Positions 1 through 10,201 of a DNA stretch of 64,000 bases are shown one piece after another. This stretch comes from Gnetum montanum (lineage: Eukaryota; Streptophyta; Gnetopsida; Gnetales; Gnetaceae): the NCBI GenBank assembly GCA_015680685.1, contig MNCI01005245.1, positions 647,613-711,612 of the forward strand, read 5' to 3'. The notes below the pieces were generated by a model that was not told the DNA's origin, ran no database searches, and saw only the letters and a program-made list of their open reading frames with translations. Both the position numbers and the translations under genes were made by a program. Within the stretch, counting starts at the first letter, position 1; every line of letters starts with the position of its first letter.

Positions 1-593
1 TTGCTATGTAGAAGGTAGGCTTTAATGTTGTCGTACCATTCTGGCGTTCCTTCCACACTTAGAGAAGAGATTTGCACTGCTTGGGTGACTGGATCTGTAC
101 ATTCCATCATTAAAGCTGGTTAGGTGGCGAACAAATGCAATTTCACGTTTAAAGCTAGCGTAGCTAGTGCATCAGCTACAATGTTCTCACTACGCAGCAT
201 GTGTTGGACGTCAGTTGTTGTGAATTATTTCAGAAGATCTTTAGCCATATCACAATAGGGTTGCAGATGCATGGCTTTGTAGGTGTAAATTTCTTTGATC
301 TAATTGACAACGAGCATTGAATCACCTCAGATTGCCAGGTGTTGAACGTTCAGTTCTCTGGTTGCTAACAGTCCCCTAAGGAGCCCCTCGTATTCTGCCA
401 CATTGTTCGTACAGGGAAACTCCAGGCGGTAAGCCAATGGGTGAACATCCTCAAGGGAAAGCATGATAATGGCGACGACACTACCGCCTCTGGTAGTCGA
501 AGCTTTATCAAAGTGTAATGTCGCTTAAAGGCTTGTTGATGTAGGGCTTAAACTATGTACATGTTCGTCAGGAAACTCAAGCTCTATCGTGGC
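1..593 (-). pseudogene. Second (archaeal-type) RNase H and start of the linker to integrase, Tat pol
   Basis: This continues downstream of the RT-RNase H frame, with stop codons scattered through it. Visible motifs are HFDKAS (first acidic residue), YRLEFPCTNNVAEYEGLL (the NNxAEYE signature of the additional RNase H), a GDSMLVVN segment, and LRSENIVADALATLA (last acidic residue). Plant Tat-lineage elements are known to carry this second RNase H after the usual one. It would degrade RNA in RNA-DNA hybrids during reverse transcription. The reading frame is interrupted, so it is scored as a pseudogene. Integrase should follow to the left of base 1 and is not seen. Confidence 0.8.
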
Positions 594-1823
594 TTAATCG
601 TTAATCAGTGATGTTACAAGTTGGTCGGCTATTGCTTGGCCTTTCGTGGAAGATTGGCCAACGTAGTGCAAATCAAATTCTACTGTGATGGCTTTCCATT
701 GGGATATTTTATTGCTCTCGTATAAATTTTTTGTAATGGCCCGTAGGATGTTGTTCTTACAAATTATGTTAACTTGGCTGCGAAAAAGATAGTGTCTACA
801 TTTCTTGAGCGCAAAAACCAATGCCAAACAGTTACGCTCTACTTCATTGTACCTCGTTTCATACGGAAATAGAGTGTGACTTAGATAATAGATAGGGATT
901 TCTGACCCATCATCCCTCTTTTGACACAACAACGTAGCTATGGACACATCTGAACTTGCCAGGTAGAGATTAAAAGGTTGATCTCTTTGTGGTGGGAAAA
1001 CCATTGGCAAGTGTAGGAGCTCTTTCTTTAAGTTGTCAAAAGCACGCTGGCGGTCTTCGGTCCACTCGAAGTTAACACCCTTCTTGAACAAATGTTGCAT
1101 AGGGTGTAATTTATTTGTCAGCTTCGAGATGAACCTCTTGGTAAACTGTAACCTACCTTGCAACCCACACAATTCTTTGAGGTTTATAGGCAGTGTCAGG
1201 TTAACAATGGCCTTAACCTTGTCAGGGTCAACTCGTATGCTAGCCTCCGACACCACAAATCCCAACATGCGTCCGATCTTGACTCCGAACACACATTTTC
1301 TTAGATTGAGTCGTAGGTCGTGTTTGAGACATCGTTTAAGGATTAACTTTAAATCCTCTAGGTGATCTGCCGACTTCCTAGACTTGACAGCTATGTCGTC
1401 TACATAGTTGTTCAATCTCTCTAAGAGGTAATCACTAAAGATATACGTCATGGCACTTTGATAAGTTGCTCCAGCATTTTTCAACCCGAAGGGCATCATG
1501 GTATAACAAAAATTTCCCCATGGGGTGATGAAAGTTGTGGTCAGTTGATGTTCTAGGTTGATACGGATTTGATTATATCCCGAAAACCCATCCATAAAGG
1601 ATAGTAAAGCATGTCCGACTGTTGTATCGATAATTTGGTCAATACTTGGTAATGAGAAATTGTCTTTAATCGTTGCCTTGTTCAGATCGCAGAAGTCTAT
1701 ATAAATGCGTATTCTTCTCGTTTTCTTAGACACAACAACGATGTTCAACACCCAATCTGAGTAATCCACCGTGTGGATGAAACCAGCTTGATATAGCTTA
1801 GTGATTTCATCACGCATTGCCAA
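594..1823 (-). CDS. pol: Reverse transcriptase-RNase H segment of Tat pol (409 codons, open)
   Basis: Uninterrupted frame covering most of RT and the first RNase H. RT motifs in order: the WVLNIVVVSKK region (residues ~24-34), SFMDGFSGYNQI (~75-86), TTFITPWGNFCY (~96-107), MPFGLKNAGATYQ (~110-122) and catalytic YVDD (140-143). RNase H follows after about residue 280, with FNLYLASSD, ALKKCRHYLF and a terminal GQAIADQL. The ATG at 1823 is only the first Met in the open stretch: homology continues upstream (AFAWSY-like block near 1950), so the true polyprotein starts far to the right. It is the longest open frame in the window, while its neighbours carry stops. That suggests the element is younger than the other gypsy copies here, but it is not intact. 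Confidence 0.92.
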   Translation of the reverse strand: MAMRDEITKLYQAGFIHTVDYSDWVLNIVVVSKKTRRIRIYIDFCDLNKATIKDNFSLPSIDQIIDTTVGHALLSFMDGFSGYNQIRINLEHQLTTTFITPWGNFCYTMMPFGLKNAGATYQSAMTYIFSDYLLERLNNYVDDIAVKSRKSADHLEDLKLILKRCLKHDLRLNLRKCVFGVKIGRMLGFVVSEASIRVDPDKVKAIVNLTLPINLKELCGLQGRLQFTKRFISKLTNKLHPMQHLFKKGVNFEWTEDRQRAFDNLKKELLHLPMVFPPQRDQPFNLYLASSDVSIATLLCQKRDDGSEIPIYYLSHTLFPYETRYNEVERNCLALVFALKKCRHYLFRSQVNIICKNNILRAITKNLYESNKISQWKAITVEFDLHYVGQSSTKGQAIADQLVTSLIND

Positions 1824-2335
1824 CCTAATTTCGAGCTTAATCTTCTATGCTTTCTGTCTAATCGCTTTGATACACGGGTTTAACATGATGTTGTGCTGTA
1901 TTAATCGTAGGTCTAAACTCGACACGTCTTTCGTATGACCATGCGAATGCTGCAACGTGGTTTTGGAGAACTCAAGATATGTCGCTCTGCGTTTGTTGGT
2001 CAAGGAGAGAACTAACCTTCAGAGTTTTGCTTTCTCCTTTGTGCGTAACCATAGAGACCTTAGTGAAGGAATCCTCGGTCACATCACTAGCCTCCAGGTC
2101 TAGGGTTCGGGCCAAATGTTCTGGCCAGTCTTGGGATAATTTCGAGGCTATTATGATTATGTCACAGGAGGAGGCGTCAGTTCCTATCATTGCAAGATTA
2201 GGCTGTCTAAAAGTTTCCTCGTATGGACTTGTTAGGGCCAGGGGTGCAAGTAAAGTTTTTTCCATTTGCAAACTGACTTGCAAAACTACCAAGAATGGAG
2301 ACTGTTACATTGCTTTTGTCAACAAAGCGAACTAA
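1824..2335 (-). pseudogene. Pre-RT linker of Tat pol
   Basis: Minus-strand coding similarity continues upstream of the open RT frame. It includes a segment that reads as the conserved AFAWSY block preceding RT in plant gypsy pol, and a 106-codon open stretch at 2292-1972. The frame changes and in-frame stops between 1824 and 1980 show decay. At about 2335-2340 the minus-strand coding signal ends, and sequence of different character, with plus-strand exons, begins. Confidence 0.6.
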
Positions 2336-2838
2336 TACAAGGCTTTAGAGGTACATATCTAAAAGGCTACCAGTTTAAGATCTTAGTGGACTGTCACAAT
2401 ATGTAGAGTTTGTAATACAACAGTAAACAAGGTTTCCTAGGTGTTAAGTTAAAGTTTTCATAAACTATAGCTAAAAGTATAAGGTGGTGTGATTAGCGTG
2501 GAAAAACAACTAATTTAGAATTTTTTGCAAATTGTAGTTAATGCGACCAGATAACGAGACGATAAGCTGTGTGTTAGTTTAGGGTCTTTTTGGACTGTTA
2601 TTAATGCGATATCTACGAGGTTAATGGTGCGATCTTTACGCTTCATGCCAAACTGATATGCTTGCATTTCGGGAAAGTTCCGCGTTGATCGGTTATGAAA
2701 ACTGTAAGTTTTCACCATCACACTTATAAGTAGATGTTTCGTGCTCAAAGTGGACTGTGAACGTAGCGAGGTTAAGTTAGGCTAAAGCAAAAGAAAAGCG
2801 TAAATTAATGATTTCGCAAAGGTTACTAAGGTGGAACA
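2336..2838. other. Non-coding stretch between Tat pol and the antisense gene
   Basis: No convincing reading frame on either strand. It lies immediately 5' of the first plus-strand exon (ATG at 2839), so it could hold that gene's promoter. I see no clear TATA box at a fitting distance and make no promoter call. Confidence 0.4.
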
Positions 2839-2957
2839 ATGGCACCGAAGACTGAATGCAAACACGCCAAGTTGGCTAGGATCGACGAAGTATAGGAAAG
2901 TCTGGGACGAATTTCAAAAGCGCGAGTCGAAACTCAAGAGGCTACTTCGCTTGCCCG
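2839..2957 (+). pseudogene. Putative exon 1 of the antisense gene inside the Tat element
   Basis: ATG at 2839 opens a lysine/arginine-rich frame beginning MAPKTECKHAKLARIDEV. One in-frame stop (tag) breaks it, and it continues to a donor-like gtaagt at 2958. Its orientation is opposite to the surrounding retrotransposon genes. No homologue is recognised. The exon call rests on the start codon, the splice-like end and the similar structure of the blocks downstream. Confidence 0.4.
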
Positions 2958-3511
2958 GTAAGTCATTCTTCACCTTCCTTGTGTGATATATGCGTTGGGT
3001 CATTTTTGTTGTCATTGTACTGTAATTTGTATTTATTTTGCAAATGTGCACTATGCTGGGTGTTGATACTTACCTGTGTTAGTTACACTATGGGAGTTTG
3101 TAATGTTACCCTTATCGTTGTTGTCATGGACAGACCTCACACCGTCGCAAGGGTTTTGGGTGATCATAGGTAATATTGTACAAACACACTGCGTAACTGG
3201 TGAGGAGTCTAGGTGTTGTATCCTTGCGCAATGCAAAAAGGGGTTCTGTTGCCTTGCTCGTAATGGTCACGTGTTATGCTAGGGTAAGATGTCGCATCAC
3301 CTTTATCGCCGTTGTCATAGACAGACCTTGCACCATTGCAAGGGTTTTGACGGTTTTGGTAGTGCATTTCTAGCGTAATATGCGATTTTCTAAGAGTCAA
3401 AGCAGCGAGAACCTCAATGTTGCATGAAGGATTCTTGTGAGCTTTTTTGATTTATTTTGACGTTGTTAGGATGCCTAAACTATTTTCTAATGGTCATGTG
3501 TTCCATTGTAA
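2958..3511 (+). other. Putative intron 1, containing a ~189-bp diverged tandem repeat
   Basis: Follows the gtaagt at 2958 and has no long coding frame. Two similar blocks (around 3112-3162 and 3301-3352) share a TTGTCAT-GACAGACCT core and a GCAAGGGTTTTG core about 189 bases apart, so the interior was duplicated. A pyrimidine-rich stretch and several AG dinucleotides precede the next coding block. The exact acceptor is not decided. Confidence 0.35.
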
Positions 3512-3970
3512 AGGGTTACGCTAAAGCCTGTCTTGATTGTTTTGGACATTGTGAGCGTTTTATGTTGTCTACATGCCCCTATGGCCAACGTTCCTCCTCC
3601 TTATGATCGTGTAGGGGAAGAGGTGGTTTGGTTTCGAACAGGGGCTCAGGAGTTCCTGCAGTTTTTGTTGCATAACTTTAGCGTAATTATTTGGTCACAT
3701 TTGTCAGTCGAGACAGCTGCCTACATTCTGGAAACGTTGTTGGTTGGGTCAACATAGAGCATCTTAACGTTTCTGGTGGATGGCTCAATCGAGGCCATGG
3801 GGGAGAGAGATCGCGAACAGTGCACCAAGGGTTTGAGGCACTTATCTTGGATCTAGGAGATGCCTAGGTTTAACTGTTATCACACCTATAACATGCTGTT
3901 CATGGCTCGTCATCTCACGACCTATTTTCAGAACCCACCTGGCATCGTGTATTATGTCGGAGGGTAAATG
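3512..3970 (+). pseudogene. FCP1/NIF-type HAD phosphatase-like domain (degenerate), antisense gene
   Basis: The frame reads KPVLIVLDIVSVLCCL, then VVWFRTGAQEFLQFLLHNFSVIIWSHLS, then a weaker block with QCTKGLRH and YFQNPPGIVYY. The order and spacing match the FCP1 homology (NLI-interacting factor) fold of the HAD superfamily: a hydrophobic strand ending in the nucleophile motif, an R-x-G-x-x-E-F-L helix, a strand ending in W-S/T, and a late NPP block. Known members dephosphorylate proteins such as the RNA polymerase II tail using a DxDx(T/V) motif. Here the first Asp is kept but the second is Val, and the late DD motif is not visible, so catalysis is unlikely. In-frame stops occur after 3757 and near 3860. 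The host element offers no other phosphatase context. The family call is my own motif reading, not a search result. Confidence 0.55.
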
Positions 3971-4071
3971 CTGTCAAGGTATTGTGATATGTTAACTGCT
4001 ATTTGATTTTGCGTTAGATATGAACAGTCTTCTGTACTCTATGGCATAGGTTTTTTATCGATGCAGGTGGT

Positions 4072-4258
4072 CTCCAAGGTGATACGAACATGTTATCTAT
4101 GGTCAAAACAGCCATAAAGGAATTCACTTCCATCAGTAATGTGCGTGCTGGTGTCCTAGGACAACTGGGATTTGAAATCCAACACTACTCTATCTGGTAT
4201 GCCAAATTCTTTGTCAAGTGTAGAGACTCTGGATGGCTGGATAATAGTGGACTTTAGA
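4072..4258 (+). pseudogene. Continuation of the FCP1-like region (putative exon)
   Basis: Follows an acceptor-like tcgatgcag. The frame (GDTNMLSMVKTAIKEFTSISNVRAGV and onward) resembles the C-terminal helix after the catalytic core in FCP1-like proteins, where an L-x-x-(F/L)L helix is followed by a D/N-V-R segment. It ends in a stop at 4256-4258. A donor-like gtaagt follows at about 4323. Assignment is by position and a weak pattern only. Confidence 0.4.
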
Positions 4259-4433
4259 TCATCCCATCACCGTTGACGACGTGTAAGAGGACATTCTAGC
4301 GTTTCCTTTGCTCTTTGGACACGGTAAGTTATGCTACGCTAATCAACTGCGTGACCCTACAGAATGAGAATAGTGTATGAGATTTTACTGCTTTGTTGTT
4401 TTGTCTAACCTGTGTTTTGTGTGTGTTTATAGC

Positions 4434-5088
4434 TAAAGAATCGTGGGAGGTTATGGTGACAGCCTCTGGGCGTGACGCTGCCACCATCTTCTTCCGCTAT
4501 GGTGATCTAAATGAAGCACAACGCTGACTTTGCCATGGGGCGACCCCAGTTGTCATAACTAATAATTTCCAGGAAGTTGGAATGATGGAGCTATTTCTAG
4601 CCATAATCTTTGATGTCACAGTAGCCGAAATGTTGGCCCTAGTCGACTCTTTTAGCGAACAAGCTGAGCGTCTCCACACGCGCGTGCGTAATGTACGCGT
4701 TAGTTTTGATATTAACGCCCAACTGTTCGTCGACTTTTTTGGTGTTCCTTCTGATGGTCTCCTAGTGGAAGAAAGATCAAAAAAGAGTTCTAAACATCAG
4801 AAGGACATAGAGGAGTGGCTTGGGGTTAAAAAAGAACCAAAAGGCACCTATGCTGATAAGATCAACCTATAGGTGGCTAATATTAGTTACCCCCTTTTCT
4901 GAGCTCGTGCTTTCCCCAAGCTACTCTCCCAAGAAAAAATCCTTGGCATAGAGCAGGCTTGGATCATGCGGAAGGTTATGGAGGAGGGGACACGATATAA
5001 TTGGGCCAGGCACCTTGTTGAAGGCCTGCAAGCTGAAATGGTCAAGCTTCGTAAGAAGCTTGAGTCTTGTTTGAATGTGCATTTTGCC
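4434..5088 (+). pseudogene. Plant-transposon-associated protein segment (plant mobile domain-like), antisense gene
   Basis: Begins after a TTTATAG acceptor-like site with AKESWEVMVTASGRDAA. It includes an open stretch of 96 codons (4582-4872) with MMELFLAIIFDVTVAEMLAL and the block VRVSFDINAQLFVDFFGVPSDG, then continues through one stop into ARHLVEGLQAEMVKLRKKLE. The 'RV(R)F-(D/E)-I/V...FG(I/V)P-DG' pattern is what I know from plant transposon proteins annotated as putative plant transposon or plant mobile domain. Function in those families is not established. Stops (for example near 4525 and 4872) show decay. The C-terminal part is helix-rich with a coiled-coil character. Confidence 0.5.
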
Positions 5089-5129
5089 TTCTTCATAGCT
5101 TATTTGCTGCATTTTTTTAAATTCCTAGT

Positions 5130-6318
5130 GGTTCGCAGGGATGGGGTTTGGGTGTCGCAGGATCGTAACTAGATCTCCAAATCGTGGATCTCCCAAGTCT
5201 TTTGCATCGTTCGATCCTAAGATTCTCTTGAAGGTATTGGAGAGTTGTTTTCACTAACAACTAAGGATCGGGTGACGCCTCTCGTCCAAGGTCAAGACAG
5301 CGTGGGTGAGGCGTCCCCTTCTTACATCGGCAGTGCATCGAGGGGGAAGCGCTTGATAGCAAAAATAGTAGCTTCATCGGTTTAGCAGAAAAAGCGTCGT
5401 TCGACTGTGAAGTCTCTCGGCCCGACTGATGAAGAGGGAAGGAAACTGCAGATTAAGTTTCACAGGAGCCATCCCCCGGTTGGTAAGTAGAGATATGCGT
5501 AATTAGTTTGTGTTACACTACGTATAGACATCGTTGCGTCGCGTAGCGCTTGTGAAAAGTGAGCAACGTTTTTTTTTGTTAACTGTGATGCGTTTTACAG
5601 GAAAAGGGAAACATGTAGAAGGACTGACCCCTGAAATGGATGCCATAGTCCTACGGCGCGGAAAAGTGGCCCCAATTTTGAAGAAGGAGGTCCTTGTTGA
5701 CAACATGGGCAGTACGCAAGCTCCTATGCTTGAGGGGAAGACAAGCGTAGAAGATGCTGCAACCCTTTTGGATAGGCTGGTGAGTTTGGCCACTTGCGTT
5801 TGTCTCAAATTTTTCCTTTTTCTACCGTGTTATGTTTAACTCGTTTTGTTTGCATAGCATCTAATAATAGTGGTGTACCTTCATTAACAACCCCTACTCA
5901 TCATTGGGCTGAGGCTCCTGACAAATTTGCCTTCATGGAGAGAATTGTGAATGACATGATCAGTCGCTTGGAGTGAATCGATCCTGAGATTGGTACATCA
6001 CTATTGCTACGCAGGAATTATTGAGATTGTCACATTGCATTTTCTATAGCGTCTAATTGACATCTTCGTGTCACAACATCTCACCTCAAATGGAATCCTA
6101 AAGAGCCTATCGACGTAGACGCTTCTCCTAAACCTTCACTAGAGGTGACCGAAGTGCCACGTCGCATTTATGACGAGATGCACAAATGTGCGTTACGCTC
6201 GGCCCTTTCTCTATAGGAGAGTCAGAACATCAATAAAGACCTCTGGAAGAGGCTGTAGAAAGCAGAAAAAGAGAAAACAGCCCTAACTACTAGGGTTGAG
6301 GACCTTGAGTTTAGGAAC
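5130..6318 (+). pseudogene. Low-complexity and coiled-coil exons of the antisense gene, upstream of an insertion
   Basis: Several short coding-like blocks are separated by donor-like (ggtaag at ~5480, ggtgag at ~5777) and acceptor-like (tttacag at ~5595) sites. One block (5600-5780) reads GKGKHVEGLTPEMDAIVLRR and ends in a leucine-rich helix. Another (5860-5976) reads WAEAPDKFAFMERIVNDMI. The last (6080-6318) is charged and heptad-like, ending KEKTALTTRVEDLEF. Stops interrupt several blocks. The last block is cut at 6318, where sequence of another type begins. No enzymatic domain is recognised here. Confidence 0.4.
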
Positions 6319-8290
6319 TGTTGGCACATTTGGCCATTCCATGGAACAGTTGGAATATTTTATTAAAAATTGGAAGAATCTATGGTTGTAAATTTAGAAG
6401 TAAATTACAGCTTTAGTGTTGAGGGTTGATGGGTGTTTTTGGAGGATTAATCCATTAGTAAATAATTTGAAGTTGAAGCCTTCTAGATACAAAATGAAAG
6501 TGCCAAATTATTCCTTTATTAAATATTGGAAGATAGTACTATAGTAAGGAAGGAATTATATTATTTACGTGAAAAGCACTAAGTTGAAGATCCCAGTTGT
6601 TAAACTCGGTTGTATCCTTTGGCCTTAAGATAACGTTTGAAACTCCTTGCAAATCAGAAAATAAAACAAAAATCAGCAGCGCCTCTGTCGTCTTGAAGAT
6701 TATACAACAATGAGAGTGGAGGAAAAGGAGACTACAGTTGGACCAACGTCCTAACATCGTATACCTGTTGATCGCAGTAATGGCGGGGAAGCAAACACCA
6801 TACAAATAAAGATAATATTAGTGGAGGTGCAGTTGTAGGTGAAGGTGAAGGAAAATCATGGTGTTCCTGGAAAATCATGCCACAGTAAATGTTTAAAACT
6901 GCCCACCGCGCGACATTCATCTTAGCACAGACAGGCACCCGAAAACTGCTATCAAGATGGGCATAACCAAGTCCCTGGGGCATGAAACATCTTTACCATA
7001 AACGCAGGGATATTTTAAAAAAAATCGAAACCCTCTTCCACACAATACACGGAGAAAGGAGTCACGTTTTGTTGAAACCCTGATTTTAATTTAAGCTTTG
7101 CAGGCCGTAGCGGTTTTAGTTGTGTGGGCTGCAACGGTTTTGAAGGTTCCTGCGGTTTCGCTGGATGTAGATCCACAATACATTCGTCCCTGGTTCTGCA
7201 ATCAATGACAATGGCGGTGACGATTCAGAAAAAATTTAAAAAAAACGTAGGAAGCCCTAAGCCAATTTGGGGCAAAACAAAAATTGAAGCAACTGAACAC
7301 CACACCACATGACAACGAAGCCAGATGCAGCGGCAGAGCCTTCTCCCGCAGTGGCAGTTGGTTACGATTTTGTAGGGCCTTATTGTGCGGTGGCAGTTCA
7401 AACATACGATTTTGGTTGATACAGTACTTTGGATCTTGGTTAGAACATGTGTCTGTTCTTACAGGTTTTGTGCAGAGATAAGAGAAAGGAGAAAACGAAC
7501 CAGCCGATTATGCCTTTTGTTCTGGAACTGTTGTTGATTATCTGCACGATTTATCAGGGAAGACGAAGAAGAATTATTTTTAGCCATTAACTCTACCGCT
7601 TTCACTCACATTTACACCAAGATGTATGTAAAATTATCTTATTACTACCACTCGTTTATAACTTTACGAAAGCATCGGGTGGTTAAAATATCTAAGAAAT
7701 TAATCAACATATATACATATAGATAGATATAATAACCATTAAATAAAGTACCTATAGTGTGAAGCCCTGGTTTAAAAACTTGCCTTTAATTATCCCAAGT
7801 CTTAAAACATTATTTTTTAAAACATTATTATATATATATAAGTTACTACTCATATAATATTTACAAATATTAATGTTAGCATANAGGTCTCATACATCAC
7901 ACTTTTGAGAAGATATTGGGATCACACTTGGGCTCTCACTTGGAGACACACTTGGGGTCTTGAGAACAGCTTTGTAAAGAAGAAATTGTGAATAATTGCT
8001 TGTAAGACGGCTTGCTAGAGTAAAGATTTTAGCCTCTTTGTCATAGTCCTGTGAGTTATGTATTTTATTTTTTTGTTTTGTTTAAATTGTTTAGCTAGTG
8101 GTTTAGATAGTATCATCCTTGGCAAGTAATTTTGGGATTTTTAGATTGCTCTTACTGTTCTTGTTGCTCAATAGAATTTTCTATTAAAATTTTGCCATAG
8201 AAGTGCTTGTGTTTGAAGGCCTTGAGACCAGCAGGCACCTAAATCCTGTTCGAGGACACTCGTTGGCGATCGCGTCCCAAACGGTCGCCA
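6319..8290. mobile_element. ~2 kb insertion (LTR-like) splitting the antisense gene
   Basis: At 6319 the coiled-coil coding block stops and AT-rich non-coding sequence begins with TGTTGGCACATT, a typical LTR start. Coding resumes near 8290 with a charged helical frame. The heptamer TAGGAAC occurs immediately before the left edge (6312-6318) and again at about 8291-8297, as a target duplication would. The expected terminal CA is not exact, and the right edge could lie nearer 8200. The interior has an alternating AT run around 7820-7845 and no reading frame of note. A single ambiguous base is at 7884. This could be a solo LTR or another non-autonomous element. Confidence 0.4.
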
Positions 8291-8880
8291 ATAGGAACGA
8301 ATTTTTGCAAGCTCAAGATACCAATGACGAGAATTGGCGGACAACTGTGATTGATTACGCTCGTTATTGGACGGTCGTTATGAATAACATCCAAGCCAGC
8401 CATGAGCTCATTGAACAACGAATGCAAATGGATCTCATAGCCCAGAAGAACCAAGACTGGAAGGATTTCAACGTGAGGGTCCAGGAATGGGGGTAGGGAC
8501 AGAAAAATCATAAACACATGTATAAGCAGGAATGTGCCACCTACCGTTGACATTACAGAGATTCTGCGGTTGAGGCGCAGTCCCTCCGGCTGTTCCTCGA
8601 TGTTATTGGTGCTTCTGGAGCGTATGAAAAGTTTCAGGAACAAGTGACAGTAAGTGCCTCTCCTGAGAAAGAGATGACCCTCCCTAGCGGGGAGACTACT
8701 GTCCCTTCCTTTCTTCCTGGACTACCCTAGTGGACTCCTATGGAAAAGGGGAAGGTAAAGGCTGAAATTGATCTAGGAGATGGCGTTTGGGCAGATCTCA
8801 CTGAGGACGAGATTATGTAACGCCTATTAGTCGACCTGGAACAAATTTCTTTCGCGATCGACGCAGGACCATCACAGGTA
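8291..8880 (+). pseudogene. Coiled-coil exon(s) of the antisense gene, downstream of the insertion
   Basis: An open frame runs from before 8291 to 8496 (EFLQAQDTNDENWRTTVIDY and onward). It is rich in Q, N, E and hydrophobic heptads and ends in a stop. Similar coding character continues in the same region (KGKVKAEIDLGDGVWADL near 8755-8800) up to a donor-like ggtaagt at about 8877. No family is recognised beyond a predicted coiled coil. The segment fits as the continuation of the block cut at 6318. Confidence 0.4.
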
Positions 8881-8956
8881 AGTTATGTGATTGTTGTATT
8901 ATTCTTATGCGTGATTTTGACGACGACGTTAACGTTTGCTTCATGTCAAATTGTAG

Positions 8957-9116
8957 GATCGACACGAAGAGGATCCCCGTGAGGAGGAGCCTCACAGAGA
9001 CGATCACTCCCATGAAGAGAATTTGTCCAAAGGAGATCCTTATGAGGAAGAACCTCATAAGGAGGATATGGAGTTGGATGACGCAGATGGTGGTGGCAAG
9101 AAAGGGCACGTATAGA
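8957..9116 (+). pseudogene. Acidic/basic tail exon of the antisense gene
   Basis: Starts after an acceptor-like gtag and reads as a strongly charged D/E/H/R-rich segment in one frame, with a GAxGAG-type repeat (gaagag, gaggag, gaggaag) in the DNA. It ends at a tag near 9115. Low complexity makes homology meaningless here. Confidence 0.35.
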
Positions 9117-9270
9117 ATAGCGATATTGGTAAAACATTTTGTTGTAATGAAGGGAATAAAGGACAACTTTTGTGATTTTTTAAAGTTTGTTTATGGTGAT
9201 TGTAAAAGAAATTTTTGGTTTTTTAATATTTATGAAAAGAAAAGAAAATGCGTTATTAGAAAGGTTATAC

Positions 9271-9405
9271 ATTTTAGGCCACTGCAGGCCTGCGATAGTT
9301 TAACGCCATTTCGGGCCAGGCCATTCGCACATGAAAAAGAATAAACAGAATTGCTAGTTTTAGGCCGTAGTGTGTTGTAAATAGTTTAAGGCCATTTTGG
9401 GCCGG
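9271..9405 (+). repeat. Two diverged ~87-bp tandem units with a TTTTAGGCC start
   Basis: The blocks at 9271-9320 and 9358-9405 both begin TTTTAGGCC and contain a GTTTAA-GCCATTT-GGGCC core. They lie in the non-coding 3' part of the antisense gene region and have no coding potential. Confidence 0.5.
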
Positions 9406-9660
9406 GATGCATATAAAATAACGTAATGGTAGCGATGCGATGAGAAAGAATGTAAACTGCATAACAGTCATGAATGTGGAATGATACTATATGTCACGCT
9501 AATGTGTTTATTTACTAGCTTCGCAATTGCTTCTTGATCGTTTTTAGGTTTGGTGGCGCCTATGGACAAGGAGGCTTATCACAGCATTCCTCTACGCTAC
9601 CATCTCCTCCTTGAAGGGTAGTTCAGCCCAAGTCAAGCTTTCATTGGCCACTGTGTCGAC

Positions 9661-10201
9661 CTATTCAATGGTTGGGATAGGAGTTTGATCTTTGGGGATT
9701 TCAATCTCTGAACCCTGTTTCATCTCTACGTTGTTGACAGCTTGAGGGGTCATCTTATCACCATGGATGATCACTTCCCCTTCCGCATAGGGAAAGTGGA
9801 TTTCTTGGTGAATGGGTGATGAGACTGCCCTTAGTTGAGCCAACCAAGACCTCCTTAAGATTAGGTTGAAGCCAGGCATCTCCTCAACGACGATGAACAC
9901 TGTGTTTATGGGAAATTGATCCCCTGCTACGAAGTTGATCTGCACTGTTCCCTTAACTTACACTCGTGCTCCGTTAAATGACTTTAAACATGACTTTGTC
10001 ATGGGATTGATTTGATCGATCAAATCCAATTAGTCCACTATGGGAAATGGAATGAAATTGGTAGCAGCCCCGTCATCTATGTGTACTCTTCGGATCCTAT
10101 ATTGGCCGACTTGAATAGTGATGAACATGGGTGCTGTTGTTACCTGACCCTTTTCTGGGTCATCCTTAATGGAATCTTTATGGAATGTCAATTGGGAAGA
10201 C
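9661..10201 (-). pseudogene. Retropepsin-like aspartic protease of the Tat element
   Basis: On the minus strand a frame reads RIRRVHIDDGAATNFIPF, the strand-turn around the catalytic Asp (usually D-S/T-G; here D-D-G). After two stops and an unbroken stretch of 94 codons comes VFIVVEEMPGFNLILRRSWLA, the flap-distal 'xNxILGRxWL' block of plant gypsy proteases. It would release Gag and Pol products in the virus-like particle. Stops near 9955 and 10010 break it. The serine/threonine of the active-site triad is replaced, so activity is doubtful. Confidence 0.75.

Noticed and set aside
1033-1365. Plus-strand open frame of 110 codons opposite RT
   Set aside because: Shadow of the minus-strand RT frame, with no independent motif.
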